A stretch of 35,356 bases of DNA from Desulforadius tongensis (lineage in GTDB: Bacteria; Bacillota; Desulfotomaculia; Desulfotomaculales; Desulfohalotomaculaceae): assembly GCF_016907915.1 (NCBI RefSeq), contig NZ_JAFBCW010000029.1, forward strand, positions 1 through 35,356, written 5' to 3'. The notes under the pieces are model-generated. The model was not told the origin of the DNA. It searched no databases and saw nothing but the letters and a program-made list of their open reading frames with translations. Positions within the stretch are counted from its first letter, which is position 1; each line of letters opens with the position of its first letter. A program made the translations under genes and the position numbers. Below are positions 33,868-35,356 of the stretch, piece after piece.

Positions 33868-34659
33868 CTAATATTTACCCCGCCAGAGAGGTTTTTTATG
33901 CAGAAATTCTAAAAAATCCAGCGATTTAGCCCGTCTTTCCAGGTAATGCCTGGTAAGAGAGCGCAGCACTCTTTTTAACTGGTTAAATATCACCGGCGGC
34001 ATTTCAATTTCGGGCAGCCCACCGGGCCTAGTTACAAGGAGCCGGCGCATCAGGTGCAAAGTCTGCTCATTTATGGCCAGCGCTTGGGGATCCGTTCCAC
34101 GGCAGTTTTCACACATCACTCCGCCATTTTTAACACTGAAGGTTATTTTATTACCCTTTATCCCGGCACCACAATTAACACAGCAGCCCAGTTCGGGCAA
34201 ATAACCCATTAACCCCATCATTTTTAATTCAAAACCGGCCACCATTTTTTCTGCCCGGGGTAAATCTATAAACGGCCGGTTCAGCCATCCCAAGGTAGTG
34301 AGCAGCAGCACAAAAAGCGGTTCATTTTGCTGGTACTCAGCACTCAAGCCATCCACCAGCTCACAAAGATACAAAGCCAGGGTTAATTTTTCCAGGTTGC
34401 CGCGCAGTTCGGTAAAGAACGTTATTCCATCACACTGGCTGACGGAATCCAATTCTCTGCCCCGGTACAGCAGCATCCGGGAATGACACAAGGGCTGAAC
34501 CGCCCCGCGCTTGCGGCTGGTGGCCTTACTCGCCCCGTGGGCCACTACCCGCTGCTTACCATATTCACGGGAAAAAATGGTGATTATTTTATCTGCCTCG
34601 CGCATGGTTTTGAGGCCTAAAACCACCGCCTCTACCTGGTACAACTTCAATATCTGCAT
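33868..34659 (-). CDS. recO: DNA repair protein RecO
   Basis: Recombination mediator that works with RecF/RecR to load RecA on SSB-coated gaps and anneals strands. 263 aa. The N-terminal OB fold reads LYQVEAVVLGLKTMREADKI then IFSREYGKQRVVAHGASK. A helical middle follows. The zinc-binding cluster is CCVNCGAG...CENCRG (about 173-200), with a C-terminal helix bundle (LTRHYLERRAKSLDFLEFL). It is upstream of the glyQS operon as in many Firmicutes. Confidence 0.95.
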   Translation of the reverse strand: MQILKLYQVEAVVLGLKTMREADKIITIFSREYGKQRVVAHGASKATSRKRGAVQPLCHSRMLLYRGRELDSVSQCDGITFFTELRGNLEKLTLALYLCELVDGLSAEYQQNEPLFVLLLTTLGWLNRPFIDLPRAEKMVAGFELKMMGLMGYLPELGCCVNCGAGIKGNKITFSVKNGGVMCENCRGTDPQALAINEQTLHLMRRLLVTRPGGLPEIEMPPVIFNQLKRVLRSLTRHYLERRAKSLDFLEFLHKKPLWRGKY

Positions 34660-34807
34660 CCACCTCTAATGAGATTATTCTTTTATTTTCAATTCTACTT
34701 TTTTAGCAGTATTCCTTTGGTTTTAACATAAACCAGAATTTAGTGCTGGTAATAATAAATTTCGGGTAGGGCAGTTTAAACAGGTTGAAAAACCGGTGAG
34801 CCATATT

Positions 34808-35005
34808 TTAGTGAAAATTAATGCTGCCACCACCAAATAATATGGCGGCAATAATTAACAGCCGGAAAGCCTGCCAATATGTAATTTGCTTCAACCCAAA
34901 CACCTGGGGTACAGTAATATTCCAAAGCCACATTAACAGCCCGGCCAAAACAAACAATACCAGTACGGCCAAAACTATCATCCCAATTGACCTTACAAAA
35001 AACAT
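34808..35005 (-). CDS. Small membrane protein (intact paralog)
   Basis: 65 aa. One strong N-terminal membrane helix (IGMIVLAVLVLFVLAGLLMW), then LWNITVPQVFGLKQITYWQAF and a second hydrophobic stretch (RLLIIAAILFGG). GGGAGTG precedes the ATG. The C-terminal pattern LWNITVPQVFGL...YWQAFR...I resembles small Firmicutes membrane proteins seen singly or in tandem; function unknown. A decayed second copy lies directly upstream at 35038-35241. Confidence 0.72.
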   Translation of the reverse strand: MFFVRSIGMIVLAVLVLFVLAGLLMWLWNITVPQVFGLKQITYWQAFRLLIIAAILFGGGSINFH

Positions 35006-35037
35006 AATAACACTCCCAACAACCGGTTAGCCAGCTG

Positions 35038-35241
35038 CTAACCTTTAAATAATATACTTGAAATAATCATTATGCGAAAGGCCTGCCAGTACGTAAGCTC
35101 TTTAAGCCCGAATACCTAGGGAATGGTAATATTCCAAAGCCACTGCAGTAACGCCGCCAGAATAAAAATTAACAGCACAATAACTACCAAACCGACAAAC
35201 AAATTTGATGCCAAATGAGTATTATACACAACATGCTCCAC
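35038..35241 (-). pseudogene. Paralog of the 65-aa membrane protein with an in-frame TAG
   Basis: GGAGGTG, then GTG at 35241, opens a frame reading LVVIVLLIFILAALLQWLWN, ITIP, stop (TAG at 35116-35118), VFGLKELTYWQAFRIMIISS and ILFKG. It aligns with the intact copy at 34808-35005 on both sides of the TAG. The TAG occupies the place of the CAG glutamine in ITVPQVFGL, so a single C-to-T change explains it. A truncated 41-aa product keeping the membrane helix remains possible. Confidence 0.7.
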
Positions 35242-35260
35242 GTTAAATCACCTCCTTGGA

Positions 35261-35356
35261 CAGTGAACTACCCCTCCCTTCGCTCCGCTCAGGAAGGGGC
35301 TTCCTGGACGAAACGAATTCGTAGGTTTCCTGCTTCATCGTAACCCTGACGGGTTA
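35261..35356 (-). mobile_element. Right end of an IS200/IS605-type (TnpB) element
   Basis: On the minus strand, CAGGAAGCCCCTTCCT and AGGGAGGGGTAGTTCAC form a strong hairpin followed by GTAGTTCAC, the typical 3' end of IS605-family elements and of the omega-RNA scaffold that ends there. Upstream, GAAACCTACGAATTCGTTTC is typical of the sequence before that hairpin. The body, presumably tnpB, lies outside the window. The element ends about 6 bp before the ribosome binding site of the gene at 35241. Confidence 0.6.

Overview
The window looks like chromosome from a spore-forming, low-to-mid-GC Firmicute of the Clostridia, most like Desulfotomaculum and related Peptococcaceae. The grounds are the two-subunit glyQ/glyS under a T-box, recO and a ccpN/yqfL/ppdK cluster beside them, dnaG-sigA with a sigma-H-like promoter and a Spo0A box, trmK-nif3, a class A RNase P RNA, and YjcZ-like Gly/Tyr-rich mini-proteins. 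The genus is inference; no rRNA gene is present. Almost all core genes are on the minus strand.

Region by region. 1-2.5 kb: an AMP-forming acyl-CoA synthetase and a divergent UppS-like prenyltransferase. 2.5-7.3 kb: two YjcZ-like genes, rnpB, a carbonic-anhydrase-like protein, then zinc-ribbon/coiled-coil protein, Nif3-like protein and TrmK, followed by a plus-strand gene made of 13 GPGYGPGF repeats. 7.28-7.5 kb: a 231-bp insertion-sequence relic. 7.6-11.1 kb: four tRNAs (Asn, CAT, Glu, Val) with promoter and terminator, then dnaG-sigA. 11.1-15 kb: dGTPase-family protein, flavodoxin-like reductase, ThpR, and small uncharacterised genes.

15-20.55 kb is a graveyard of mobile DNA: a broken fic gene, several IS3-family relics, and a 1.77-kb AT-rich cargo enclosed by perfect 39-bp inverted repeats. 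The cargo holds an unrecognised 433-aa protein whose N-terminus hints at an ADP-ribosyltransferase-like fold. 20.5-25.1 kb carries large AT-rich secreted proteins: one whose C-terminus runs into an IS end, one with WG-like repeats, and a broken stalk-domain/MORN gene.

25.4-34.7 kb is a metabolic and housekeeping block on the minus strand: recO and a DUF4342 gene; then a T-box-controlled csaA-glyQ-glyS operon; then ccpN, yqfL and ppdK, which together form a pyruvate/PEP control module (repressor, dikinase regulator, dikinase). The right edge has two paralogous small membrane-protein genes, one with an in-frame TAG, and the right end of an IS200/IS605-type element.

The most unusual signals are: at least two genes whose only sensible start is ATT behind a good Shine-Dalgarno (acyl-CoA synthetase, yqfL); a leader-like motif found three times on the same strand; the cargo between inverted IS ends; and an IS605-type end abutting a ribosome binding site.
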